From a bacterium (GTDB lineage Bacteria > Bacteroidota > Bacteroidia > B-17B0 > Aurantibacillaceae): a DNA stretch of 35,009 nt. Both the position numbers and the translations under genes were made by a program. The stretch spans positions 1 to 35,009 of the forward strand of contig JAQSCW010000016.1 of NCBI GenBank assembly GCA_029945625.1. The letters run 5' to 3'. The notes under the pieces were generated by a model that was not told the DNA's origin, made no database searches, and worked only from the letters and a program-made list of their open reading frames with translations. This document shows positions 10,501 to 18,740 of this stretch, in pieces; the first letter of the stretch is position 1, and every line of letters begins with the position of its first letter.

Positions 10501-13500
10501 TCCACCCTCGCTGCAGGAGTTTATTCGGTGTTTAACACGGTGATTGGTTGCACAAGCCCTGCCGGTACTGTTAGCGCGGTCGTAAATCCTATTCCCTCAG
10601 CACCCGTTGCCGGAAGCAATTCCACCTTGTGCGCAGGACAATCTATTAATTTAACTGCCAGTAATGGTGGCACAAGTTATAACTGGACCGGGCCTAATGG
10701 TTTTACATCACTTCTTCAAAATCCGGTGATTCCTGCGGCAACAACGGCGGCAAGCGGTAACTATTCAGTCACCCAAACGATCTTGGGATGTACTGGTCCT
10801 ATGGGCACTACAGGGGTTACCGTAAATCCAATTCCGGCAATTCCAACAGCGGGATCGAACGGCCCGATATGCGCGTTTCAAACCTTAAGTCTCACGGCAC
10901 TTCCAAACGGTTTATCCTACTCTTGGTCGGGCCCGAACAGTTTTACCTCTGCCATTCAAAACCCCTCCATTAGTAGTACTTCCACACTAGCCGCAGGAGC
11001 TTATTCACTAACCGTTACCTCCTTAGGTTGTGCAAGTCCAGCCGGTACTTTGAATGTTGTTGTGAACCCGGCCCCTTTTGCTCCCACCGCAGCAGGTACA
11101 TCCACTTTGTGTGCAGGTGGCACTATTAATTTAAGCGCCGCTTCAACTGCTACCGTGTTTAACTGGACCGGACCGAACGCTTTTACCTCTACACTTCAAA
11201 ATCCCAGTATTGCAGGTGCTAGCACGCTGGCCACGGGAATCTATTCAGTAACTGCCACGCAAGCCGGCTGTACAGGTCCCGCCGGCACAGTAAGTATAAC
11301 AGTTTTTGGTAATCCTTCATCACCCACACTCACCAGCAATTCGCCGGTATGTACAGGACAAATTTTATCGTTCACCGCCAATTTGATAGTGGGAGCTACC
11401 TATGCATGGACAGGGCCAAATGGATTTAGTTCATCCGCGCAAAATCCAACCATTCCCGGAGTTACCAGTGCCGCCGGTGGTTCCTATTCAGTAGCTGTTA
11501 ACGTTTCAGGATGCGGCAGTGCCGTAAACGTTATACCTGTGACGGTAAATTCGACTCCTGCGGCTCCTACCGCCGCAAGCAATGGTCCTTTGTGTGCCGG
11601 CCAAAACCTCAGCCTCACTGCAAATCCCGGAGGGGGCAGCTTCCTCTGGACCGGCCCAAACAGTTTTACCTCAGCACTACAAAACCCAACTATTGCAGGC
11701 ACCTCAACATTAGCAAGCGGAGTATATTCCGTAAATAATACGGTGACCGGTTGTACCGGGGCAATTGGCACTATCAGCGTTACTGTAAACCCTATTCCTG
11801 CCAGTCCCACTGCATCGGGTACATCAACACTCTGTGCCGGACAAAATTTAAGTTTAACAGCAAGCAACGGAGGAACCAGTTACAATTGGACCGGACCGAA
11901 TAGTTTTAGTTCTGTCAGTCAAAATCCGGTGATTGTGGCGGCTACCACGCTGGCTAGCGGAACCTACTCAGTAACTCAAACTATTTTGGGTTGCACCAGT
12001 TCGGCGGGCATAGTTAACGCTACCGTAAATCCAATTCCTGCTGCCCCTACCGTGGGATCAAATGGCCCTATTTGTGCGTTCCAAACCTTAAGTTTAACCG
12101 CCCTTCCAAATGGATTAAGTTATACCTGGTCTGGTCCAAATAGTTTTACGTCAACCTCTCAAAATCCCAACATTGCCGCTGCTTCAACTTTGGCAGGAGG
12201 CACCTATTCATTAATTGTAACTTCCTTGGGCTGCAGTAATACTCCGGGAACAACCTCTGTGGTGGTAAATACCAGTCCTCCCGCCCCAACAGCATCAGGT
12301 ACTTCCACATTATGTACAGGTGGAACTATAAGTTTAACCGCCACCTCCGCCGCCACTATTTTTAGTTGGTCAGGCCCAAATAGTTTTACTTCTTCACTTC
12401 AAAACCCACTTATTGCCGGCGCAACAACGCTTGCCACGGGGATGTATTCTGTTACCGGCACCATTGCAGGTTGTACGGGTCCCGCAGGCATTTTCAGCGT
12501 GACAATTCTGGGTAATCCGTCATCACCCACGTTAACCAGCAATTCACCCTTGTGTACCGGACAAACTTTAAGTTTATCTGCTAATCCTGTTTCGGGTGCC
12601 ACGTATGCGTGGACCGGCCCTAACGGTTTTAACTCTGCCGCACAATCTCCAACCCTTTCGACTGTTACACTGGCTGCAGCAGGTTCTTATTCTGTAATGA
12701 TAAGTGTTGCCGGTTGCGGTAGTGCTGTGAACATCATTGCTGTTTCTGTGAATACCATACCGGCTTCCCCAACTGCCTCCAGCAACGGGCCTATTTGTGC
12801 CGGCCAGAACCTCAATTTAAATGCCGCTGCAAGTGGAACCATTTATGCATGGTCGGGGCCAAACAGTTTTACCTCAGCGCTTCAAAATCCCACTCTCACA
12901 GCTGCTACCACAACAGCTTCGGGAACCTATTCGGTAGTGCAGATTGTGAATGGCTGCTCCAGTGCGGCGGGAACAATAAGTGTAACCATTAACCCCATTC
13001 CCGCGGTCCCTGGTGCCGGTGGCCCGGGAAGTATTTGTGCGGGACAGAATTTAAATTTAACGGCGGGTGGCGCAGGCCCTTCTTATAACTGGAGTGGACC
13101 CAATAGTTTTACCTCCACAGTTCAAAATCCTGTAATTGCCGGAGCGTCGACTCTGGCAAGCGGTGTCTATTCTGTTTCGCAAACTAATTTGGGATGCACC
13201 AGCGCCTTGGCAACTGTGGGCGTTACCGTAAACGCGATCCCAAGTGCACCAACTGCTACTAATAACTCACCCATTTGTGCCTTGCAAACATTAAGTTTGA
13301 GCGCAGCGGGTGCCGGAACCATTTTTGGTTGGACGGGACCTAACGGTTTCAGCTCTGCCGCTCAAAACCCCAACATCACCTCTGCACCTCTAGCCGCAGC
13401 AGGAACCTATTCAGTAACACAAACCATTTTGGGTTGCACAAGCCTGGCCGGCACTGTGGCTGTGACCATTAACCCGGCCGCTCCAACTCCTACAGCAGTG

Positions 13501-16500
13501 AGTAATTCACCACTGTGTTTGGGTCTAAACATTTCATTCACCCAAACGCCAATTAGTGGCGCTACATACAGTTGGACCGGACCAAACGGATTCAATTCAT
13601 CGGTTTTGAATCCCACCATTATTAGTCCTCCCGTAACTGCTTCCGGTAACTACTCGGTTTTTGCAACCGTGGCCGGATGTCCCGGTCAAACGCTTATCGT
13701 ATCTGTGCTGGTTTCTCAACCGGGAACTGTAACTACAGGATCGAGTCAAACCGTTTGTGCCAATAATTCAACAGTGGCCCTTAATGCTACTTCGTCAACC
13801 GGCTCGGGAACCTGGCTCAGCAGTGGAAGCGGCGTGTTCGCCCCAAATGCAGCGAATGGAAATTATATTCCCAGCGCGGGCGATATTACGGCGGGCTCGG
13901 TGACAATGACCCTCACTTCCACCAATAACGGAGGTTGTATATCGGTGAGCAATACACTTTCCGTCTTCTTCACTCCGGCCCCAACAGCTACGGCCATTGC
14001 AACTCAATCGGTTTGCGCCAATAACGCAACCGTTAGTTTGAACGGAACGGTAACGATTGCGAGCGGAGGAATCTGGTCCACTTCCGGAACCGGCTCCTTT
14101 GTGCCTTCAAACACGGTACTCAGCGCCAGTTATGTGCCGAGTGCTGCTGATATAACTGCCGGAACCTTTACCATTTCACTCACCACCACAGGAAACGGCA
14201 ATTGTTTTCCGGTAACAAATTCCAAAGTGATCACGATTACACCTGCCCCTGTGGTAGTGCCCGGACCAAATCCACAGGTGGTATGTAAGAGCAGTCCTAA
14301 CTTCCAATTAAATGGCTCTTCCACTTCAGGATCCGGTATTTGGGCCTCTTCGGGAACAGGAACCTTCTCTTCCATAAACGTCCTCAATCCAATTTATTTT
14401 CCATCGGTAGCCGACACCTCAAATGGTAGCGTCACTCTCACCTTAACGTCCACCAATAATTTAGGCTGCAACAGCGTGAGTCGAACTATGACCTTGGTAT
14501 ACGTCAGCACCATTACCGTTAATGCGGGTGGAAATAAAATAATATGCTCAAACGTAAGTGTGCCTTTGAGTGGTATTGCCACTACCAGCGCAGGCATATG
14601 GACCTCTTCCGGAACGGGTACATTTAGCCCAAGTGCCTCTTCCTTAGTTACAAATTATATTCCGAGTGCGGCTGACGTCTCATTGGGCATTGTCAACCTA
14701 ACCCTCACCACCGCTAATAACGGAGGTTGTGCCCCCATATCGAGTGCGATCATTGTCACCATCACCCCCGGCCCCACTGCAAATGCAGGAGCCAGTCAAA
14801 CAGTATGCGCCAATAATGCCATTTCTATTCTTACAGGATCCTTCACCGGCGCGGGCGGCGGAAAATGGTTAACATCCGGCACCGGAAGTTTTGCGCCTTC
14901 CAGTACCAGCATGATTGTGAGTTATAGCGCGAGTGCAGCCGATACCACAGCAGGAAGCGTGGTCATTACCCTCAGCACAACATCCAACGGCAGTTGTACC
15001 GCAAGCACCAGTACCCTGCTCATCAACTTTAAACCGGCACCGGTTGTGAATGCAGGAGCCGATATTTCAGTGTGCAGAAATAATGCCGTGGTGCTAATCA
15101 ATGGCTATTCATCTACAGGGTCGGGCACATGGAGCGCTTTGGGCTCCGGAACATTGTCTCCGAATAACGCCGTGCTCAGTCCCACGTATACACCAAGTAC
15201 TGCCGACACGACAGCGGGTTTTGTAAAACTGATTCTTACCTCTTTTAATAATGGGTCTTGTAATCCCGTTCGCGACACCGTGAAGATTGTGTTCTCACCC
15301 ATCCCTCAGGTTTTTACCGGAATTAATCCCACCGTTTGCGCCAACAATGCCAATGTGGTGCTCACCGGCACCTCAAGTACAGGATCGGGAAATTGGAGTA
15401 CTCTTGGCGGCGGCACATTTACGCCAAATGGATTGAGTGGCACCTATATTCCCTCAGGAGCTGATATTGCGGCAGGAACAGTCACGCTCCTACTCAACTC
15501 AACAAATAATGGGGGCTGCGCCGCTGTGTCGAAACAAATGACGGTTTCAATTTCAACAGCACCAAGTGTGAATGCAGGAACTGATAAGACACTTTGCTCT
15601 AATTCAATCTCAGTAAGTCTTAGCGGCTCCTACGCTATTTCAACAGGCGCACTATGGAGTTCTTCAGGAACCGGTACTTTTTTACCGGGAAGCGCAAACA
15701 TGACTGCCAATTATCATTTCTCTCCTTCTGATACTAGCGGTGGAACTCTCAAAATCTACATCAGCTCTACAGGAAATGGAAATTGTTTACAAGTGAAAGA
15801 TAGTATGCTGATCACCTTTACAAAAGGCCCCTCTGTAGATGCAGGCCTCAACTTTTCGGTGTGTCCCGGTCTCTCCGCAGCACTCAATGGTTCGAGTTCG
15901 GCGGGAACAGGCTTCTGGTCAACAGCGGGCTCGGGTTTCTTTTCTAACGCCAGTACATTAAATCCTATTTACACACCATCCACAAACGACATCACAAAAG
16001 GTACCGTAAAATTAACCTTGAACTCAGGTCCAACCTCTTGTGGTGCGGCTATGGATAGTTTGGTGCTTTCGTTCAAAACAAAACCGAAAGCCCTATTCAC
16101 GTTTTCAAGTACGTGTTTAGGAACAGCCACCAGTTTCACCGACTTGTCTGTATCTCAGTCCACCCTCAAGGTGGTGTCGTGGTTATGGCGTTTCAACAGC
16201 GATACTTCAACTAAACAGCACCCCAAGTACACATATAAAACGGTGGGACAGAATACAGCGGCACTCATTGTAAGCGATGGCATTTGTTCGGATTCCACCA
16301 AAAGAACTTTGTTTGTGAACCCGCTTCCTAAATCATCCTTCAATTATGAAAATGTGGGACGTTACTCCGTTCAGTTTATTCCTACCGCCACCGTTTCCAA
16401 CGGCGCACTGGTGTCGTGGAATTGGTTATTTGGAGATGCCGGCAATTCAAACGTGAAAGATCCACTGCACGCCTATCCCGATTCGGGTCGCTATGTGGCA

Positions 16501-16842
16501 TCCTTGCTCGTAATGTCGGACTCTAGTTGTGTGGGTAATTTTAGCTACACGGTAATTGTTCCGCCCGTTGGAGAACCCGCTGTGCCTTCCGGGTTCACAC
16601 CAAATGACGATGGCGTAAACGATATTTTGTTTGTAAAAGGAGGACCTTTTAATACGCTCGACTTTAGGGTGTTTAATGAATGGGGCGAGCAAATCTTTCA
16701 ATCCAACATTCAGTCCTCAGGCTGGGATGGCAGGTACAAAGAGGCCCCGCAGCCCGTGGGCAAATTTATATGGACAGTGAATGGGGAATTGATTGACGGA
16801 AAAAAAGTAAAGATGGCGGGTGAAGTAATTTTACACAGATAA
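7546..16842 (+). CDS. 3,098-aa multi-repeat adhesin with CHU_C (gliding-motility-associated) C-terminus
   Basis: Giant surface protein exported by Sec and then T9SS. Order of parts: signal peptide (residues 1-23, ending GFA); an N-terminal domain opening THIVGGTLTYTY, typical of large Bacteroidota surface proteins, interrupted by an inserted stretch at about residues 160-320; 20 Ig-like repeats of about 80 residues (about 450-2063; motifs TPLCAGQ, YSWTGPN, QNP, YSV, LGC); 9 repeats of a second kind (about 2065-2845; motifs QTVCANN, SGTGTF, PSAADITAG, NNGGC); two PKD domains (about 2847-3006; WLWRFNSD and WNWLFGD); and a CHU_C domain (3010-3098; FTPNDDGVNDIL, FNEWGEQIF, GWDGRY). The PorP/SprF-like gene starts 4 bp after the stop, a usual pairing for this class. 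Function beyond adhesion or surface structure is unknown. Confidence 0.92.
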   Translation: MRTIYKIVLLPLLLFLIPNQGFATHIVGGTLTYTYSGVGNTYSVTLILYRDCGAAVAFPASADITVLQADGTLFSPDLTFTLPGGAISAIPLVLPPCATSPTPAPCTQQRVYTATVSIPASPGGVHMYFSIGNRNAAAVNIVSPLTMGETFYAYIPCYRTKWAEDFNLANGTTSDAGPTAWTRTLGTTAPTSAQVNLGEFEVVGSNNGMMVWASQVIPISTYTNGVNLSVNVDKAGANFGNQDSLKLFYAINGGAKVAFPVNGSLVGNWTGPLFAKATGLTGTNIQIFARTKFNANNNSTGKTYYFDMVSVYDNTFLPNSNPTFVNLPPLLFCSSNSFSFSQGAVDLDGDSLAYTMYTPYTFSPTPSFPNNVASIPTVTWAAGYSATSPFNSGGPSVTLNPTTGVMTGVQNANGGRVFGVKCAEYRNGLLLSETVRDYEVTAVTCPPFVPSAPGTTANTPLCAGQNLNLTATFSAGATYSWTGPNGFTSTSQNPGIVGTSTLASGTYSCAVTVAGCTGPPGTVVVTVNPNPASPVVAGNSPVCSGTTLSLTAATTAGATYSWVGPNSFISAAQNPTLGGVTLAAAGTYSLIQTVLGCTSPNSTVTIAVNQTPVAPTAGANTPLCQGTTLNLSATFSAGATYSWTGPNSFTANTQNPSLGTVPLVGGGIYSVAATIAGCPGPAGTISVTVIPTPAAPVAGGTSTLCEGQNLSLTASFTTGATYNWAGPNGFTSTNQNPSIAGITLAGSGIYSVNATIGGCAGPNATFPVTVNPIPIAPTAGANTPLCAGLTLSLTSTFSAGATYLWSGPNSFTSNVQNPTLAGSTPLATGLYSVAATILGCSGVIGTVSVNVSIPPSPPVNGANTPVCVGQTLSLTATFTAGLSYTWAGPNAFSANTQNTSIAGITLAGNGTYSVFATTAGGCAGPISTIPVTVNPIPAAPTAGVNSPICAGQNFNFTAAPGGGTFSWSGPNSFTSNVQNPAIAGASTLAAGVYSVFNTVIGCTSPAGTVSAVVNPIPSAPVAGSNSTLCAGQSINLTASNGGTSYNWTGPNGFTSLLQNPVIPAATTAASGNYSVTQTILGCTGPMGTTGVTVNPIPAIPTAGSNGPICAFQTLSLTALPNGLSYSWSGPNSFTSAIQNPSISSTSTLAAGAYSLTVTSLGCASPAGTLNVVVNPAPFAPTAAGTSTLCAGGTINLSAASTATVFNWTGPNAFTSTLQNPSIAGASTLATGIYSVTATQAGCTGPAGTVSITVFGNPSSPTLTSNSPVCTGQILSFTANLIVGATYAWTGPNGFSSSAQNPTIPGVTSAAGGSYSVAVNVSGCGSAVNVIPVTVNSTPAAPTAASNGPLCAGQNLSLTANPGGGSFLWTGPNSFTSALQNPTIAGTSTLASGVYSVNNTVTGCTGAIGTISVTVNPIPASPTASGTSTLCAGQNLSLTASNGGTSYNWTGPNSFSSVSQNPVIVAATTLASGTYSVTQTILGCTSSAGIVNATVNPIPAAPTVGSNGPICAFQTLSLTALPNGLSYTWSGPNSFTSTSQNPNIAAASTLAGGTYSLIVTSLGCSNTPGTTSVVVNTSPPAPTASGTSTLCTGGTISLTATSAATIFSWSGPNSFTSSLQNPLIAGATTLATGMYSVTGTIAGCTGPAGIFSVTILGNPSSPTLTSNSPLCTGQTLSLSANPVSGATYAWTGPNGFNSAAQSPTLSTVTLAAAGSYSVMISVAGCGSAVNIIAVSVNTIPASPTASSNGPICAGQNLNLNAAASGTIYAWSGPNSFTSALQNPTLTAATTTASGTYSVVQIVNGCSSAAGTISVTINPIPAVPGAGGPGSICAGQNLNLTAGGAGPSYNWSGPNSFTSTVQNPVIAGASTLASGVYSVSQTNLGCTSALATVGVTVNAIPSAPTATNNSPICALQTLSLSAAGAGTIFGWTGPNGFSSAAQNPNITSAPLAAAGTYSVTQTILGCTSLAGTVAVTINPAAPTPTAVSNSPLCLGLNISFTQTPISGATYSWTGPNGFNSSVLNPTIISPPVTASGNYSVFATVAGCPGQTLIVSVLVSQPGTVTTGSSQTVCANNSTVALNATSSTGSGTWLSSGSGVFAPNAANGNYIPSAGDITAGSVTMTLTSTNNGGCISVSNTLSVFFTPAPTATAIATQSVCANNATVSLNGTVTIASGGIWSTSGTGSFVPSNTVLSASYVPSAADITAGTFTISLTTTGNGNCFPVTNSKVITITPAPVVVPGPNPQVVCKSSPNFQLNGSSTSGSGIWASSGTGTFSSINVLNPIYFPSVADTSNGSVTLTLTSTNNLGCNSVSRTMTLVYVSTITVNAGGNKIICSNVSVPLSGIATTSAGIWTSSGTGTFSPSASSLVTNYIPSAADVSLGIVNLTLTTANNGGCAPISSAIIVTITPGPTANAGASQTVCANNAISILTGSFTGAGGGKWLTSGTGSFAPSSTSMIVSYSASAADTTAGSVVITLSTTSNGSCTASTSTLLINFKPAPVVNAGADISVCRNNAVVLINGYSSTGSGTWSALGSGTLSPNNAVLSPTYTPSTADTTAGFVKLILTSFNNGSCNPVRDTVKIVFSPIPQVFTGINPTVCANNANVVLTGTSSTGSGNWSTLGGGTFTPNGLSGTYIPSGADIAAGTVTLLLNSTNNGGCAAVSKQMTVSISTAPSVNAGTDKTLCSNSISVSLSGSYAISTGALWSSSGTGTFLPGSANMTANYHFSPSDTSGGTLKIYISSTGNGNCLQVKDSMLITFTKGPSVDAGLNFSVCPGLSAALNGSSSAGTGFWSTAGSGFFSNASTLNPIYTPSTNDITKGTVKLTLNSGPTSCGAAMDSLVLSFKTKPKALFTFSSTCLGTATSFTDLSVSQSTLKVVSWLWRFNSDTSTKQHPKYTYKTVGQNTAALIVSDGICSDSTKRTLFVNPLPKSSFNYENVGRYSVQFIPTATVSNGALVSWNWLFGDAGNSNVKDPLHAYPDSGRYVASLLVMSDSSCVGNFSYTVIVPPVGEPAVPSGFTPNDDGVNDILFVKGGPFNTLDFRVFNEWGEQIFQSNIQSSGWDGRYKEAPQPVGKFIWTVNGELIDGKKVKMAGEVILHR
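8899..13735 (+). repeat. Array A: 20 Ig-like repeats in the adhesin
   Basis: Twenty units of about 240 nt. Each has two conserved Cys (in LC.GQ and GC), a YSWTGPN strand and a closing V.VNP.P..PT linker. A longer order is visible: units 7-11 resemble units 12-16 one by one (period 1,203 nt, 401 codons), and 17-19 resemble 12-14. Confidence 0.88.
13738..16085 (+). repeat. Array B: 9 repeats of a second type in the adhesin
   Basis: Nine units of about 85 residues, each with VCANN or a variant, a G.W.SSGTGTF strand, P.AADITAG, a TLTSTNNGGC strand and a closing F.PAP linker. They are clearly different from array A and more diverged from one another. Confidence 0.85.
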
Positions 16843-16846
16843 GATC

Positions 16847-17887
16847 ATGAAGAAAAATACTATAATCATTTTGTTTCTTGTTCTTCTTTATGCACGATCG
16901 CTAAAGGCACAAGATTATCACGTGTCACATTACGATGTGGCCTATCTCTATATGAATGCCGCTACTACCGGCATGTACGGAAATACACCGGCAGATTATC
17001 AGGCCTGTCTCGATCAACGATCGCAGTGGAGAACCTCGGGAATAAAACCATTTCTCACCTCATATCTTCAGTTCGATATGCCCTATACTGTGAAGGGAAA
17101 GAACATTGGATTGGGGGCCTATCTGCTCAATAACAATGGCGGACTAGGTGGTTTTAATACCTTAACATTTATGCTATCGGGTTCATACGACATCTTGGGA
17201 AAACCTGCAAGGACCTCTGCTAGCCTCTCAAATGGCGCTAAACACTTGCTTACGATGGGACTTCAAGTTGGATTGTTTTACAGATCCACCAATCCTAACG
17301 CGTTAAATTATGATGTACAATATTCGCTTGCCCAGAATGGAGGATCATTTGATCAAAGTATTTCAAGCAACGAATATTATAACCGCATCAACATTACCCG
17401 CTTCGATGCCAACTACGGACTTTTTTATAAATACCTGGAAAGAGGAAGAAAGGCCCATCCGTATTTCGGTTTTTCAATGGCGCACCTCACCATGCCAAAC
17501 GAATCATTTACCGGCGGAGAAACCAGAATGCCGATTAAATACACGTTCTATGGCGGATGTGAACTAAAATTGAACGACAAAATGGACCTTATTCCACGTC
17601 TCTACTATATGAATCAGGCAAAAGCATCTGAACTCTCGGCAGGACTCCTCTATTATTACCGCTTAAACGACGATGACGTGAAACTCTTACTGGGCTTTGA
17701 CTACCGATGGAAGGATGCCTGCGTAGCAGCCGTAGGACTAAAAAAAGATAAGTACGCCTTGCGTTTTAGTTATGATATCAATACGTCGTATCTCAAAAAC
17801 TATACTAACGGTCGCGGTGCCTGGGAAATTTCATTGGTATATGTCGGCAAAAAAGCGGCCGGCGCGAGTGCGGCGCAATTTAATTAG
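16847..17887 (+). CDS. PorP/SprF family type IX secretion outer-membrane protein
   Basis: Predicted outer-membrane beta-barrel of 346 aa. A signal peptide (IIILFLVLLYARSLKAQ) is followed by DYHVSHYDVAYLYMNAATTG, the N-terminal signature of the PorP/SprF family (Q..H.......NPA.TG). The rest alternates short hydrophobic strands with Gly and aromatic residues, ending in a beta-signal-like YVGKK region. SprF is needed for SprB export in Flavobacterium johnsoniae, and paralogues often sit directly downstream of one giant cargo gene. Here the start is 4 bp after the 3,098-aa adhesin stop, so co-transcription and a dedicated role in secreting or anchoring that adhesin are the natural inference. Confidence 0.88.
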   Translation: MKKNTIIILFLVLLYARSLKAQDYHVSHYDVAYLYMNAATTGMYGNTPADYQACLDQRSQWRTSGIKPFLTSYLQFDMPYTVKGKNIGLGAYLLNNNGGLGGFNTLTFMLSGSYDILGKPARTSASLSNGAKHLLTMGLQVGLFYRSTNPNALNYDVQYSLAQNGGSFDQSISSNEYYNRINITRFDANYGLFYKYLERGRKAHPYFGFSMAHLTMPNESFTGGETRMPIKYTFYGGCELKLNDKMDLIPRLYYMNQAKASELSAGLLYYYRLNDDDVKLLLGFDYRWKDACVAAVGLKKDKYALRFSYDINTSYLKNYTNGRGAWEISLVYVGKKAAGASAAQFN

Positions 17888-17895
17888 ACGCTTGA

Positions 17896-17911
17896 GTTAG
17901 CTAATGCTAAC
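17896..17911. other. Small perfect hairpin between convergent genes
   Basis: GTTAGC, a 4-nt loop TAAT, then GCTAAC: a 6-bp stem between the convergent porP-like and DUF3820 genes. There is no T-run after it on either strand, so a terminator role is only possible. The 13-mer GCTAATGCTAACA recurs downstream of higA (34296-34308). Confidence 0.4.
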
Positions 17912-17935
17912 AGTACATATCGCAGAAAAAATAAA

Positions 17936-18169
17936 TCAATCGTTGTACTTCTCTTTGATCTCTTTCAACAAAAATTCCAAACCATTGAGTTTAATTTCAT
18001 AGATGGTGGAAAGTAACATGCCTGTTTTTCCCGGAGGAAAGCCCTGCCTATTCAGCCATTCAAGGTAGTTTACGGGGATGCGATAATACGCCGTGCCTTT
18101 GTATTTGCCAAATGGAATACTGGTATTGATGAGATCTTTCAAGATCTGCGGATTAAATCCTTCCTGCAT
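17936..18169 (-). CDS. DUF3820 family protein
   Basis: A 77-aa protein matching DUF3820 (QSregVF_b family): the signature MPFGKYKG appears here as SIPFGKYKG (residues about 18-26), followed by YLEWLNRQGFPPGKTG and YEIKLNGLEFLL. The family is small, lacks a known enzymatic role and was linked to quorum-sensing-regulated virulence in Pseudomonas; no function can be assigned here. It starts 3 bp after the stop of the upstream 158-aa gene, so the two are probably co-transcribed. Confidence 0.8.
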   Translation of the reverse strand: MQEGFNPQILKDLINTSIPFGKYKGTAYYRIPVNYLEWLNRQGFPPGKTGMLLSTIYEIKLNGLEFLLKEIKEKYND

Positions 18170-18172
18170 CTT

Positions 18173-18649
18173 TTAGGTTATTTCTTCCAGTTCGCGTAAA
18201 TAATCTCCCTGCAAATCCTCATGTAAAGCCCCAATAAATGTTTTGATTTTTTTTACTTGCTGCTCATACATGTTGATCAGCTGCTGACTTTTATGAACCG
18301 CTATCCCCGGCTCCTTTACCTTCTTACAAAAATAAATATGCAGGTCGGCGCTCGCTGCCTTATCGCCCATATACCGACAGTACTTGGTGATGGTGCGCAA
18401 TAATTTTCGAAGGCTTTTTTTGGTGAGGTATAAATTACTCTGTGATTTCAACTCCAGAAAAAAATTGTCAATTTCCCTTTTGATGTCAAGCACAAACCCC
18501 GGCTTATCAAACGAATCAACCAGCAAATAGCCCAACAGATCTTTATTGTCCTTTTTATACTTAGCCAGTGAAATGCATAAATCAGCCAACTCAGAAGCCG
18601 GCAAATTCTGCAATTCCTTTTTTAATTCATTTAAACTAAAGGATTTCAT
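18173..18649 (-). CDS. Helical hypothetical protein, 158 aa
   Basis: Not assigned to a named family. The sequence is Lys- and Leu-rich and reads as mostly alpha-helical, with no signal peptide or membrane segment, so it is probably cytoplasmic. Notable stretches are LAKYKKDNKDLLGYLL (about 28-43) and KKSLRKLLRTITKYCRYMG (about 77-95), a layout I recall from uncharacterised Bacteroidota proteins. It lies 3 bp upstream of the DUF3820 gene and 91 bp downstream of the phaC stop; a shared transcript with phaC is possible but no terminator or promoter decides this. Confidence 0.75.
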   Translation of the reverse strand: MKSFSLNELKKELQNLPASELADLCISLAKYKKDNKDLLGYLLVDSFDKPGFVLDIKREIDNFFLELKSQSNLYLTKKSLRKLLRTITKYCRYMGDKAASADLHIYFCKKVKEPGIAVHKSQQLINMYEQQVKKIKTFIGALHEDLQGDYLRELEEIT

Positions 18650-18740
18650 TAAAAAGCTTCAGATAATAAATTTGGACGTGAACGAAAAACCCTCGGAAAA
18701 TCTGTCCTAAAGCCACCTCATTAAAAAGAAAAAAAAGAAA

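Noticed and set aside
11484-11867. 127-codon and other antisense frames inside the Ig-like array
   Set aside because: They recur with the repeat period on the opposite strand and have the composition of reversed repeats.
17896-17911. Hairpin as a bidirectional terminator
   Set aside because: Stem is only 6 bp and no T-run follows on either strand; kept as a low-confidence feature only.
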